Positions 10,068 through 20,500 of a stretch of DNA of 64,000 nt are shown here, piece by piece. Source of the stretch: Epithemia pelagica. Taxonomy: Eukaryota > Bacillariophyta > Bacillariophyceae > Surirellales > Surirellaceae. The notes beneath the pieces were generated by a model. The model did not search any database, was not told the origin of the DNA, and worked only from the letters and a program-made list of their open reading frames with translations. A program made the position numbers and the translations under genes. Position 1 is the first letter of the stretch, and every line of letters begins with the position of its first letter. The DNA lies in NCBI GenBank assembly GCA_946965045.2, contig OX337237.1, positions 2,046,001 through 2,110,000 of the forward strand, given 5' to 3'.

Positions 10068-11648
10068 TCAGAGTTCAGTCTCCCATTCAATAGTTTTTTT
10101 ACTTAAGTGATATCGTCTCACGTCACCGTCATCATATTGCACGGTGTGTTTACCATCCAATGCGCTGTAGTCGGTTATGGTTCCAGCATAATACTTGCCT
10201 TTTGCCCATCGTATACGAAGCCGTCGACCAACCATGGCACGAGTATCTGGATGAACCGAAGATATGGTGGAGGTATCACGTGGGACATTGAAGTGCTTTT
10301 CCATCTCATCGCATGCTGACTCAAAAACAGGGGACAGGGTGTCAAGAGCATCCAGCCTTTGGTAGGCAAGCACTACGACGCTGAAGACTTGATTCAACGA
10401 TATTGTTTCCAAAGTATGACTCCCAGTCAACAACTCCATCGCGCCTTCATAATGTAACAACGAGACTTCGTCATCATCAATCAAGAACCATCTTGAAGGT
10501 GGGACGGGGTTTTCGTCGTCAGCTTGCCTATGCTTTGGACATGGAATCAAAGTGACGTAGTGACCGTTCTCTCTTTCCTCGTCGTCATTTTGAGCAGAGC
10601 AGCCCTCTTGTCGTGAGTCCGTATGAAGGATTGCACCAACAAGTGTGTACAAGTTTCCTCCTACCGAGTTGTGTACAGTGACAGAACTTGTCGAGATTGA
10701 ACTCACATTCAGTAACCATGGAATTTGAATATTTCTTCTACGCTGGTAATCAGTCTCGCAGCTCCACGTATGCCTCCTCTCTGTTCCATCCAAATGAAGA
10801 AACCACCAAGGAGGCATAGCCTTGATGTGTTCTTGCCTGATGGTCTTCCAACGCAAATTATTCTCCAAGCAAGATTGTTCGAGATGGATTGGACTGTGAA
10901 ATGAGATATCATCGTTTCCTTGATCATTCAACGCAATGTCACCAGTGAAGTCAACCGTTTCAAAAGTTCCCTCAACCCATTGATAGCCTTCCAAAACCGT
11001 TGGTTTGCCGAACTTCTGTAGAAGACCATTCAACGTCGTCACTCCCTCTGTTTCAACCGACAACGTCAATGGACAAGGTAAAGTCTTGTGTTTCTCTTTC
11101 ACTCGTCTGCTGGTGTCATATACGCCCTCGATTCGAGAGGTCAGAATCCCTGTGCCCAACGCAGCTTGGACAACCGAGGCTACAATCTTGCTTATAGTTG
11201 TTGCTCGATTTCCAACTTGAGACTCTACGTCGAAATTGGAAAGGACATAGACAAGCTTTGACAAGCAGGTGACTGCATCTCCCACATCATCTGCTCTGAC
11301 ATGTAAATATTCCGACAGAATTCGGTAGAAAGGAGCTGTTCGAATTTCGGTATTAGTTGCATGAGGAGTGACGCTCTCGTTTCGCTCTTTCTGGTGATCT
11401 CCAACGTCATTTCTGCAATCATGGGCAAGTTGGTAGAACAAACAACCCAAGTCAAATATAAGACGCCAATGTTGGTCTTCACCTGGACGAATACATTCTC
11501 CTAACCCCAGAGCATGAGTCACAAACTTCAACAGAATTTCCCGAACTGGAGGCACTGCATAGAAGAGAAGAACCACAGCGCTCGAAACATGACATGCCGT
11601 TCCAGCATCGTTGGGCAATCCCTGCACCGAAAGAGACCTCCTCTCCAT
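10068..11648 (-). CDS. Ubiquitin carboxyl-terminal hydrolase-like protein with C-terminal Tudor-like domain
   Basis: 526 residues from the first ATG (11648); the open frame extends to 11684 only with a TTG. The N-terminus carries a Cys box (QGLPNDAGTACHVSSAV, Cys19). Near residue 362 is a His box (GHYVTLIP, His363), followed by WFLIDDDEVS with the expected acidic residue. This order is that of peptidase family C19 deubiquitinases, which cleave ubiquitin from proteins. The Cys box is irregular: the Asn lies six residues before Cys instead of five, and the usual GNTCY reads GTACH, so activity is uncertain. Residues about 473-522 (VGRRLRIRWAKGKYYAGTI, then VQYDDGD) form a Tudor/Agenet-like barrel, suggesting recruitment to chromatin or methylated protein. 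It is divergent from actin copy 3, with 253 nt between the starts. Confidence 0.7.
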   Translation of the reverse strand: MERRSLSVQGLPNDAGTACHVSSAVVLLFYAVPPVREILLKFVTHALGLGECIRPGEDQHWRLIFDLGCLFYQLAHDCRNDVGDHQKERNESVTPHATNTEIRTAPFYRILSEYLHVRADDVGDAVTCLSKLVYVLSNFDVESQVGNRATTISKIVASVVQAALGTGILTSRIEGVYDTSRRVKEKHKTLPCPLTLSVETEGVTTLNGLLQKFGKPTVLEGYQWVEGTFETVDFTGDIALNDQGNDDISFHSPIHLEQSCLENNLRWKTIRQEHIKAMPPWWFLHLDGTERRHTWSCETDYQRRRNIQIPWLLNVSSISTSSVTVHNSVGGNLYTLVGAILHTDSRQEGCSAQNDDEERENGHYVTLIPCPKHRQADDENPVPPSRWFLIDDDEVSLLHYEGAMELLTGSHTLETISLNQVFSVVVLAYQRLDALDTLSPVFESACDEMEKHFNVPRDTSTISSVHPDTRAMVGRRLRIRWAKGKYYAGTITDYSALDGKHTVQYDDGDVRRYHLSKKTIEWETEL

Positions 11649-11901
11649 TTTCAGTCCTGAGGAATGAACGTTAACTGCTTTCAAAAGAATTGTCGCTCAT
11701 GTTTTCCAAATGAAACGTCGGGGTACTTTCTTCCGTCATGGTCATATGGTCAGCGAAACTGCGACCAAGACAAAAAAAAACAAAAAACCCGGAGGTAGAC
11801 TACCGGTCATTATGAATTATGACTGCGCCTTCCCCGTCAAGCTCCATAATTCGACAATCCCTCCTGCTAGTGAAAGAAGAAGCAAACAACGCTAACTCAT
11901 C

Positions 11902-13035
11902 ATGGCCGACGACGAAGATATTGCCGCCCTTGTCATTGACAATGGTTCTGGTATGTGCAAAGCCGGTTTTGCTGGAGATGACGCCCCTCGATCTGTCTTT
12001 CCCTCGTTGATTGGTCGTGCCCGTCAGCCAGGTATCATGGTCGGTATGGAACAACGTGACGCCTACGTCGGTGACGAAGCCCAAGCGAAGCGTGGTGTTT
12101 TGACACTCAAGTACCCCATTGAGCACGGTATTGTTACTAACTGGGACGATATGGAGAAGATTTGGCATCATACCTTCTACAACGAGTTGCGTGTCGCCCC
12201 CGAAGCCCACCCTGTCCTTTTGACAGAGGCCCCTCAGAACCCCAAGGCCAATCGCGAGCGTATGACGCAAATTATGTTTGAGACATTCAACGTACCAGCC
12301 ATGTATGTGAATATCCAAGCCGTTCTTTCTTTGTATGCTTCTGGTCGTACAACTGGATGTGTGCTCGATTCTGGTGACGGTGTTTCGCACACAGTGCCGA
12401 TTTATGAAGGTTACGCTCTTCCCCATGCTGTGATCCGTTTGGATCTTGCTGGACGTGATTTGACAGACTATTTGGTCAAGATTTTGACGGAGCGTGGTTA
12501 TTCTTTGACGACCACCGCCGAACGTGAGATTGTTCGTGATATCAAGGAGTCGTTGTGCTTTGTGGCGGTTGACTTTGAAGAGGAGATGAAGAAGGCCGCC
12601 GAGTCGTCTGCTCTTGAGAAGTCTTTCGAGCTTCCTGATGGTAACATTATTGTGATTGGTAACGAACGTTTCCGATGTCCCGAAGTGTTGTTCCAACCCA
12701 ACTTGACGGGTCTTGAAATGGACGGAGTGGCGGACTCTACCTTCCAAACCATTATGAAGTGTGATGTCGATATCCGAAAGGACTTGTATGCCAACATTGT
12801 TCTTTCTGGAGGAACTACAATGTTCCCAGGTATTTCGGAGCGTATGTCTAAGGAGATTACTGCTCTTGCCCCCGCCTCGATCAAGGTGAAGATTGTAGCA
12901 CCTCCTGAGCGCAAGTACTCTGTATGGATTGGAGGATCTATTTTGGCATCCTTGTCTACTTTCCAGTCCATGTGGATCTCCAAGGAGGAATATGACGAAT
13001 CTGGTCCATCAATTGTACACCGCAAGTGCTTCTAA
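11902..13035 (+). CDS. Actin, copy 3 of 4
   Basis: Intronless 377-residue actin, protein identical to the other copies. Relative to copy 1 I see two synonymous changes: GCC for GCT at codon 2 and a change in the Ala-Ser-Leu segment near 12950. The upstream 253 nt separate it from the divergent USP-like gene and hold an A-rich tract near 11769-11786. The 3' flank lacks the ATACTTAGTT motif of copies 1 and 2. Confidence 0.98.
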   Translation: MADDEDIAALVIDNGSGMCKAGFAGDDAPRSVFPSLIGRARQPGIMVGMEQRDAYVGDEAQAKRGVLTLKYPIEHGIVTNWDDMEKIWHHTFYNELRVAPEAHPVLLTEAPQNPKANRERMTQIMFETFNVPAMYVNIQAVLSLYASGRTTGCVLDSGDGVSHTVPIYEGYALPHAVIRLDLAGRDLTDYLVKILTERGYSLTTTAEREIVRDIKESLCFVAVDFEEEMKKAAESSALEKSFELPDGNIIVIGNERFRCPEVLFQPNLTGLEMDGVADSTFQTIMKCDVDIRKDLYANIVLSGGTTMFPGISERMSKEITALAPASIKVKIVAPPERKYSVWIGGSILASLSTFQSMWISKEEYDESGPSIVHRKCF

Positions 13036-14112
13036 AATTATTAAAGCCATTTCGATATTTCAGTTGGACTGTGTTTTATTTGCGGATCTGTAAGTTACGT
13101 TGATTGGTTTTTAACCACAGTTTACGGCGGTTTTGTGGCATTTGTGTTTCGTCGCCACTACGACGTTCAATTTAGGTTGTAGTAGCTTTAAGGGTTTAGA
13201 AAACGGATTCTTGAAATCGCGCAGTTTTCGGAGGAATGAATGAAGGTATTCTTTTATTGTTGTCTACAACATTATTGACGACAGCAAGTTGTGAGTTTCT
13301 GACTTGGGCAACCCCATGTCATGTGGTCTTTGGGAGGAAGTCATTTAAAATTGATTATCTTTCTTGTTGCCCATGTCTGATCGCCATTGTCCTGAGCCGC
13401 AACACCGATCACCCAACACGCATCACCGAACTCCCAACACCCAACACTGCTGTAAAGGTATAGCTGAAGATTTCAACTCGCTGTTAACGCGTGCCTGACA
13501 GGAGACCTTGTACATCGCCGAAGGGCATTCCTGTTTGACGAAGAAATTCTGGTCGTTCTCTGGTCAGCGTATTGGCTGTCTGAACAGCTCGTTGAAAGAG
13601 CATATAACATCGATAAAGAGTGTTGTCGTGAGCTTCAGATGACACAACAGACAAAACAAATCTTCCTGTGAAAAAGATTCAAATATATGCGAACGCCCAA
13701 GATACAACAGCAAGAAATACAAAGTATCTTTTGGCCCAAAATTACAAAAGCCGTGAAAAACTTTCCAAGACCAAGATCACTTCGAAAATGAGCTGGGCAC
13801 AACGGGGCAATTCAGCAGCATCATGGGGGACTAATGAAAATCATCAGGTCCAAGACCAAAGATGAGAAGGTGACCACTCAACAAGAACCGCGCCCGCGTG
13901 GAACTAGATCGACACTCTCTAGCGCGAAGTGAGAATAATGAGCAACACTGGTACACATACTTCTTACTTTTTCACTCACTGGGAATTGGTTCATTGGTTC
14001 AAAGATCTGGATTCGGGACATCGTGACCACCAAAAGTCATTTGTTGGCGCCTCTTGTGTCGACAACGCATAAAACGAAACTTTGGCAAGCCTTTACCTAC
14101 AAATAACTAATC
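13036..14112. other. Intergenic region between actin copies 3 and 4
   Basis: About 1.08 kb with no supported gene. Short frames at 13236-13463 and 13668-13865 have no recognisable content. The final 150-200 nt are presumably promoter and leader for copy 4. Confidence 0.5.
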
Positions 14113-15246
14113 ATGGCTGACGACGAAGATATTGCCGCCCTTGTCATTGACAATGGTTCTGGTATGTGCAAGGCCGGTTTTGCCGGAGATGACGCCCCTC
14201 GATCTGTCTTTCCCTCGTTGATTGGTCGTGCCCGTCAGCCAGGTATCATGGTCGGTATGGAACAACGTGACGCCTACGTCGGCGACGAAGCCCAAGCGAA
14301 GCGTGGTGTTTTGACACTCAAGTACCCCATTGAGCACGGTATTGTTACTAACTGGGACGATATGGAGAAGATTTGGCATCACACCTTCTACAACGAGTTG
14401 CGTGTCGCCCCCGAAGCCCACCCTGTCCTTTTGACAGAGGCCCCTCAGAACCCCAAGGCCAATCGCGAGCGTATGACGCAAATTATGTTTGAGACATTCA
14501 ACGTACCAGCCATGTATGTGAATATCCAAGCCGTTCTTTCTTTGTATGCTTCTGGTCGTACAACTGGATGTGTGCTCGATTCTGGTGACGGTGTTTCGCA
14601 CACAGTGCCGATTTATGAAGGTTACGCTCTTCCCCATGCTGTGATCCGTTTGGATCTTGCTGGACGTGACTTGACAGACTATTTGGTCAAGATTTTGACG
14701 GAGCGTGGTTATTCTTTGACGACCACCGCCGAACGTGAGATTGTTCGTGATATCAAGGAGTCGTTGTGCTTTGTGGCGGTTGACTTTGAAGAGGAGATGA
14801 AGAAGGCCGCCGAGTCGTCTGCTCTTGAGAAGTCTTTCGAGCTTCCTGATGGTAACATTATTGTGATTGGTAACGAACGTTTCCGATGTCCTGAAGTGCT
14901 GTTCCAACCCAACTTGACGGGTCTTGAAATGGACGGAGTGGCGGACTCTACCTTCCAAACCATTATGAAGTGTGATGTCGATATCCGAAAGGACTTGTAT
15001 GCAAACATTGTTCTTTCTGGAGGAACTACAATGTTCCCAGGTATTTCGGAGCGTATGTCTAAGGAGATTACTGCCCTTGCCCCCGCCTCGATCAAGGTGA
15101 AGATTGTAGCACCTCCTGAGCGCAAGTACTCTGTATGGATTGGAGGATCTATTTTGGCATCCTTGTCTACTTTCCAGTCCATGTGGATCTCCAAGGAGGA
15201 ATATGACGAATCTGGTCCATCAATTGTACACCGCAAGTGCTTCTAA
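14113..15246 (+). CDS. Actin, copy 4 of 4
   Basis: Intronless 377-residue actin, identical in protein to the others but the most divergent at the DNA level: about ten synonymous differences from copy 1 by eye, for example in the Lys-Ala and Ala-Gly codons near 14170, in Gly-Asp near 14281, in Pro-Glu and Leu near 14890 and in Ala near 15003. It is the last member of the cluster; the next gene starts 412 nt downstream. A TTTAGTTTT stretch about 44 nt after the stop resembles the 3' motif of copies 1 and 2. Confidence 0.98.
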   Translation: MADDEDIAALVIDNGSGMCKAGFAGDDAPRSVFPSLIGRARQPGIMVGMEQRDAYVGDEAQAKRGVLTLKYPIEHGIVTNWDDMEKIWHHTFYNELRVAPEAHPVLLTEAPQNPKANRERMTQIMFETFNVPAMYVNIQAVLSLYASGRTTGCVLDSGDGVSHTVPIYEGYALPHAVIRLDLAGRDLTDYLVKILTERGYSLTTTAEREIVRDIKESLCFVAVDFEEEMKKAAESSALEKSFELPDGNIIVIGNERFRCPEVLFQPNLTGLEMDGVADSTFQTIMKCDVDIRKDLYANIVLSGGTTMFPGISERMSKEITALAPASIKVKIVAPPERKYSVWIGGSILASLSTFQSMWISKEEYDESGPSIVHRKCF

Positions 15247-15658
15247 GAACTTGTCAGTGGGTTACGAATATTAACACTAATGTATCAAGTATTTAGTTTT
15301 ACGTTGCATGAATTGTTTGTCTCGTAAAGAGAAGTACCTATTCGTTTTTTTCGTAAGACTTCCACTGTCCCTATGTCCTGCCATACTCCTGCTATGAATT
15401 GAGGTCTACTCCTAGAGAGGTCCTTAGTCGCCCTGCGACTGGATGGTTTGTGGACGCTTTTCGGACGCACATCGCGCAACTGTCGCGCGTCGCGTACCCG
15501 CAAACAAAGGGACAAAACCGCAAAACCGAGCTGTCCTCACTCCACACTCTAACAACCAGAAACCAGCAGACACGCCAAGCGCAACAGCAGAGTGCAATAA
15601 TAGATCAAGTCAATTCTTGAGTCGAGGTTAGTGTTCTGGGCTCTGAAGTATCTTGACA
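15247..15658. other. Intergenic region between actin copy 4 and the CW-domain gene
   Basis: 412 nt with no gene. It holds the 3' UTR of actin copy 4 and the promoter and leader of the CW gene, including TCGCGCAACTGTCGCGCGTC around 15472-15491, a short CG-rich direct repeat. Confidence 0.5.
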
Positions 15659-17356
15659 ATGCAGAGTGGAGACGATGGAGGTCGGGCTGGTGGGGAACCC
15701 CTTCTTCCAGCCCCGACGGTTGCACAACCTCCCCGCAAGAAAAAACCAAAGAAGCGGAAGGTACGTTCTGTGTTGTTGTTTACTGTGACGCTTTCTTTCA
15801 GATTCGGCTTTTGTGAATTCAATATGATAATTTTGCCCCACTATGCAGGCTGGATCCGTTCTTTGCGCTCATTTTGTCCATTTCCGTCGCTTGTTGACGT
15901 CCAGGAAAAACCATCATCGGCGGCCGTAGCCGGTGGTGGAAGCGATGATGTTCCCCGAGGGAAACCAGCGAATATGTCGGCTGCATTGACTTCCCAGAAT
16001 ACAGGAGCTGGAAGTATCAACCCTGGTGTCGCTTCGACTTCCAACAGCCATGGTACGTCCTCCAACCAGGGCAACATCAACAAGAAAAACCGCAAACACG
16101 GACGTCGTCAACAGCCGACCGCTGGAGCAGCGAGCGGTAATTCTACTTCTCGGGCAGGTGGTGTTAACAATGGAAACGATCAAGGAACAGCGCTTGATGC
16201 GGCCCAAAAGGCTGTAAATGATCAAATGCGTCGTGCGTTGGAGGAAGACCAATATTCCGCCATTGGTTCTATTGTGGACGGAGCCGATTCAGAAGAAGAA
16301 GACTTGTTTTTATACCGTGGACAACCAGTACGGTTGGATCGTTCAGCGATGATGCAAACAGCCAAGAAAATGTCGCTTTATTATTGGTATCCATATCAAC
16401 AAGGAGGCAAGAAAAATCGGCAATTGATTCGTCCCGATTTCATGTCGAAAGTTATGAATGGAGGAGATGACTACGATGATCCAGATGCCGACGATAAGGA
16501 TGACGATGAAGATATGGATGGAGGGTACGACCATGGAGGAAACGCTTCGTCCTCGAAGGATTCTGGCCGATCGAAGAAGAAAAGGAAAAAGGAATTGGGT
16601 GGACCATCGCTTCACTTGGGGGGAGTGTCCGCAACCGACATGACCTCATCTACCAGTGCCAGCGGACTAGCAAACGGCGGAGGGGGTTCTACTTGTCCCG
16701 TGGTACCGAATAGTCAGAACCGAGATACAACAACTGACTTTTTGGATCCCGAAGAAGATTTGGACCGTGATGGTGGTTCAATTTTTGGTCAAACTACTGG
16801 TGCCACCAATTCGACCTGGGTTCAATGCGACAAGTGTAAGAAGTGGCGTCGTCTTCGTGGTGTGGTGGACGAGAAGAAGCTTCCAACGAAATGGTTTTGC
16901 AGCATGAATCGCAATGACCCGGAACGGGCCCGCTGTTCGGCGCCCGAAGAAGACTATGATGCCCAACAAACGCCCGAGTCCGCCGCGGACGCTCGTACTC
17001 GAAAACATTTGCGTGTTTGGGTGCGTCGATTGCAGTGCCAAGAAGCCTATGAAGCTCGACAACCTACCCTTACCCGAGGAAAAAAGCGTGCAGCGGCCAG
17101 CTCGATGAAGGTCGCGTACGAGTGGGTCCGTTGTTGCAACCCAAGTTGTGGAAAGTGGAGAGCGGTGTTGCGATTTATGGATGCCAAGTCGTCGGTTCTG
17201 GATCGTGTTGCATCAAGCTCGAGCGGGAAGAAGGAATGGTACTGTGTCATGAATACCTGGGATGAAAAGATCGCGTCCTGTGCCGCTCCTCAGGAGAATC
17301 TTCCAGCTGTTGGATGCCCTCCATGGGTACTTCAGGACGAAGATAATAAGGATTAA
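15659..17356 (+). CDS. Tandem CW-type zinc-finger protein (probable intron 15761-15904)
   Basis: The first ATG is at 15659; an open TTG at 15653 is rejected. Unspliced the product is 565 residues; removal of a probable 144-nt intron leaves 517. After a basic N-terminus (RKKKPKKRK, nuclear-localisation-like) and a Ser/Gly/Asn-rich region come an acidic stretch (DDPDADDKDDDEDMDG) and a second basic block (KKKRKKE). Two CW zinc fingers follow, numbered in the unspliced product: CW1 about 387-431 (WVQCDKCKKWRRL ... WFCSMN ... CSAP) and CW2 about 489-543 (WVRCCNPSCGKWRAV ... WYCVMN ... CAAP). Each keeps four Cys and the conserved Trp residues. CW domains usually read histone H3 methylated on Lys4, so a chromatin role is likely. 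No catalytic domain is present. CW2 carries a longer loop than CW1. Confidence 0.85.
   Translation: MQSGDDGGRAGGEPLLPAPTVAQPPRKKKPKKRKVRSVLLFTVTLSFRFGFCEFNMIILPHYAGWIRSLRSFCPFPSLVDVQEKPSSAAVAGGGSDDVPRGKPANMSAALTSQNTGAGSINPGVASTSNSHGTSSNQGNINKKNRKHGRRQQPTAGAASGNSTSRAGGVNNGNDQGTALDAAQKAVNDQMRRALEEDQYSAIGSIVDGADSEEEDLFLYRGQPVRLDRSAMMQTAKKMSLYYWYPYQQGGKKNRQLIRPDFMSKVMNGGDDYDDPDADDKDDDEDMDGGYDHGGNASSSKDSGRSKKKRKKELGGPSLHLGGVSATDMTSSTSASGLANGGGGSTCPVVPNSQNRDTTTDFLDPEEDLDRDGGSIFGQTTGATNSTWVQCDKCKKWRRLRGVVDEKKLPTKWFCSMNRNDPERARCSAPEEDYDAQQTPESAADARTRKHLRVWVRRLQCQEAYEARQPTLTRGKKRAAASSMKVAYEWVRCCNPSCGKWRAVLRFMDAKSSVLDRVASSSSGKKEWYCVMNTWDEKIASCAAPQENLPAVGCPPWVLQDEDNKD
15761..15904 (+). other. Probable frame-preserving intron in the CW-domain gene
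   Basis: The donor is GTACGT directly after the basic AAG-AAG-CGG-AAG segment. The acceptor is CCAG at 15901-15904 after a pyrimidine-rich stretch. Length is 144 nt (48 codons) with no in-frame stop. Its translation is hydrophobic and unlike the low-complexity protein on both sides. Alternative acceptors at 15801 and 15848 lead to early stops. Confidence 0.6.
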
Positions 17357-17594
17357 TCGTGGGCTCATTTTGCGGCATTTCCATGGACCCTTGCCTTCGA
17401 TCGAACGTAATGTTCGGATTTTCTTCCATATATGATGGCAAGCTCCTTGTGTCAGTCAAATTGATGCAAACCCAGGGGTGATAGACAGTTTAAGTTAACC
17501 GTATGTTAATAATTTAGTGCTTGCAGCTTTGTGTCGGTCCTTCACCCCCATTGAAAGCGTCATGTTCCATGTTTGTGTGCTCGCATGAAACGAG

Positions 17595-20500
17595 CTACAG
17601 TTCGTCTTGATCATCGGTATCTTTCGTTATCTTGTTGCCTGGTGCTTCCTTCATCATGGGCAGGAGTGACGACTGGTTGGCGAACTGTTGCTCCAATTGA
17701 ATGTCATCGATAGCGGACACCAAATCCGGGCGTTTGTGCATTGTCAACGACACAGTGTCAAACGCGCGTTGAACCGCCACACCAATTCTTGGGCGGTGAC
17801 TAGTGCCCTGCTCCCTCTCCTGCTTCATCAACCAATCGTGCAGTATACGAAGCCTACGGCGGCCTCCGTCCTCATTTAGCTTGGACAGAGATGTCAACAA
17901 GCTTTCACACTCAGATAGGGAACAAGAGGCAAGAAGATGGAGTAATAAAGTTTCCACCTGCTGGATCGTTCTCGGTTGAAGAACAGGTTCTTCGTGAGCT
18001 CTGACTTGAACATCAAAAATCCAATCAAAGCACTTGAGAATAAGAGGGCTAAGGGGAGGTATCAAACAGTCTGTTTGACCAGTACCGGGGATTGTCCTGG
18101 TGACAGTAAATCGGGAAGCACTGAGATCAACGGCACAGAGGGCTGACATAGCCACCATTCCAACTTTGTCATGAAGAGAAGGTAACAGTGAAACACAATC
18201 GAAAAACGTGAGAAGACACCCACGGATCGAGTTACGACATCCCTCATCCAGTAAATCTTCTTGTTGAGGAATATTATTTTGTTTTATCACTGCGGAGAGA
18301 ACTGCTGCCAAAGCATGTCCTGCCCCCCACCCACTTTTATTGATAGCTGATCTTTCTTTCCAACTTCCACTGATCTTTCTCTGGGCCAGTAGTATTGATT
18401 GTTCTACATAGAAGTTCAGGACATTTAAAACCGATTTCAACAAAATTCGCGATTCATCCATCCTTTCTCTTTGGTAGGGATGCTTGTCTGAATATTGAAG
18501 GCACATCACATGGCCCAAAGCGCGGATTGAATTTGTCTGTATCTTGGGATCTGCACACGTCGCCTTCCCTTTTGACCGGAAATCAGAATACTCCAGTAGT
18601 CTCCAGCCCATGTCATGTAACGTCAAAGGCTCGATCACCATGAATTCCACGTCTTGTAAAATTCGTACAAGGTTCCCAACTGTATAGAGAGCCATGCTGG
18701 TGGAAGGAGATTCCTTTTCCAACTCCGACAGGAGAGCGCTGCAAACAGATTCACATATGACTTTGTTTTGTTCCTCGAGAATATGCTGGTTCGCGGCAGG
18801 GGACGAGAAATAATTGGTACATACATCTCCCAGTGCCTTGAACGCGACTTTCTTCACTTTTGCGCTGGATTCTATGTGCTGGCAGTCGCGCAATAACATC
18901 GCGAACTGATCATCCAAACAGCCCTCTCCATTTCTTACTATGTAGTCCCAGTCCCATGAAAGTAGGAATCCACAACATGAAAGTAATGCCAATCTTACGC
19001 TTGTGCGTGTTTCAGCCTTCATGTTACTTTGCAAAAGAGGAAGAATCTCTTCTAGAATCTGCTGAGATGACAACCGAATGATTTTACCACTCTCTTCATT
19101 TTCTTCGTGTTTCAGGATGCACATACGACCCTCCAAGAAAGCAGCCAGGGTTTCAAAGTCTCTATTTAGAGGCATCTGTAAAGTTGTCGGCGTGTTTCTC
19201 CCGTCCCCACCAATAATATCCAGGAGAGGTTCCCAAAGGTTTCGCGAGTTCGTTGGAAGGAAAGGCCCAGGATGAGTTTTCAAAATCGCTCGAATCACCT
19301 TCAGTGAATAACTCTCCTTTGCCATGGCTGATCTCAGGAGAGCGGTAAGGGCATCATGACCTTGGTCGGAGCTCAGGTAATTTTTGAGAGGAAGGCTCAC
19401 AAGGAGTGTGTTCCCCTGAGGAGTTTCATATCCACCAATTGGCTTGAGCAGTGCGTCAGCCATTTGCGACAGCGCTGAGAGGTAAGCCGGAGTGACATGA
19501 TCATTCTGAGATGGAAAGGACTCAACAAGCACGTTCACCAATGAAGCAGACAAGGACATTCCAGAAGCGAGTAAGCTCGCGTCTTCGAACGGTACTCTCC
19601 TTAACAACGTCCCCGCGAGGTTAGCGTGTGAAACTGTCAAATGATGATAGTCCCTTGGGAGCGATCCATTTCGTCTTCGTTCCAGGTTACTTTCACAAAC
19701 ATGCATAAAAGTCATAAAACCACTGTGGATTCTGTCGCAGAAGCTGCCACTTGTCAGACGAGATCTGGGTTTCAACCACTTTCCAAATATTGGCCATGAA
19801 ATGTCCAGTAGCCTTACTCCAAGATCTGCAGCAAGAATGGAACACCGATTTGTCATGAAGGCATTTCCCCCTTTGTTCAGAGCTTCCGTAGCATGGCCGC
19901 AAAGAACTTGGAAAAAATAATGATAGGATATGTCCACCTGGACATCCGACGAACCTGTGGGAACCAGCGATTTCAAACGTATGGATGAAGGGTTTGTTGT
20001 CGTCTTATCTGAGAATGTATTGTACTGTTCCACTACAAGAATGAAACTTGTCAGCTTTGTCGACGTTTCAGGGTGCCGGTCCACTAAAGCGATCAACAGC
20101 TCCAGTGACAGCTCTACTAATCTCAAGTTGGATTGTTGTTGTGTTTGCCAAAACAAATCTTGCAATACGCTGGGATCAACATCGAGTTGGGATCCAAGGG
20201 CGTGTTTGGAAGTTCCCTCAACAGTCCGAGCTGATCTCAGAGTGTCTCGAAGGCACAAGGCGACGCGTCGCTGGAGTTCTTGGTTCTTGTCCGTTCGAGC
20301 CAAGGTTAAACGAAGGAGATTTTGTAACGAGCTGAACATTCGAAGCCGAACTTGATTTGGTTTCTGTTCCTCCATCCCCAAAGCACTCACTTCCAGAACT
20401 AGTGGAGCCATCAAACCAGTTTTGTGTGCGCTCTTTTCTCCCACCAGAAGCTGTAGTGCAGACAAAACTTTGAGAATGGCGTCCATAGTGTTCCCTGGAA

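Noticed and set aside
15653-15658. TTG starts for the CW gene and several others (21842, 40572 GTG, 56085 GTG, 11684 TTG, 2276 TTG)
   Set aside because: Eukaryotic initiation favours ATG, and an ATG lies downstream before the first conserved segment in each case.
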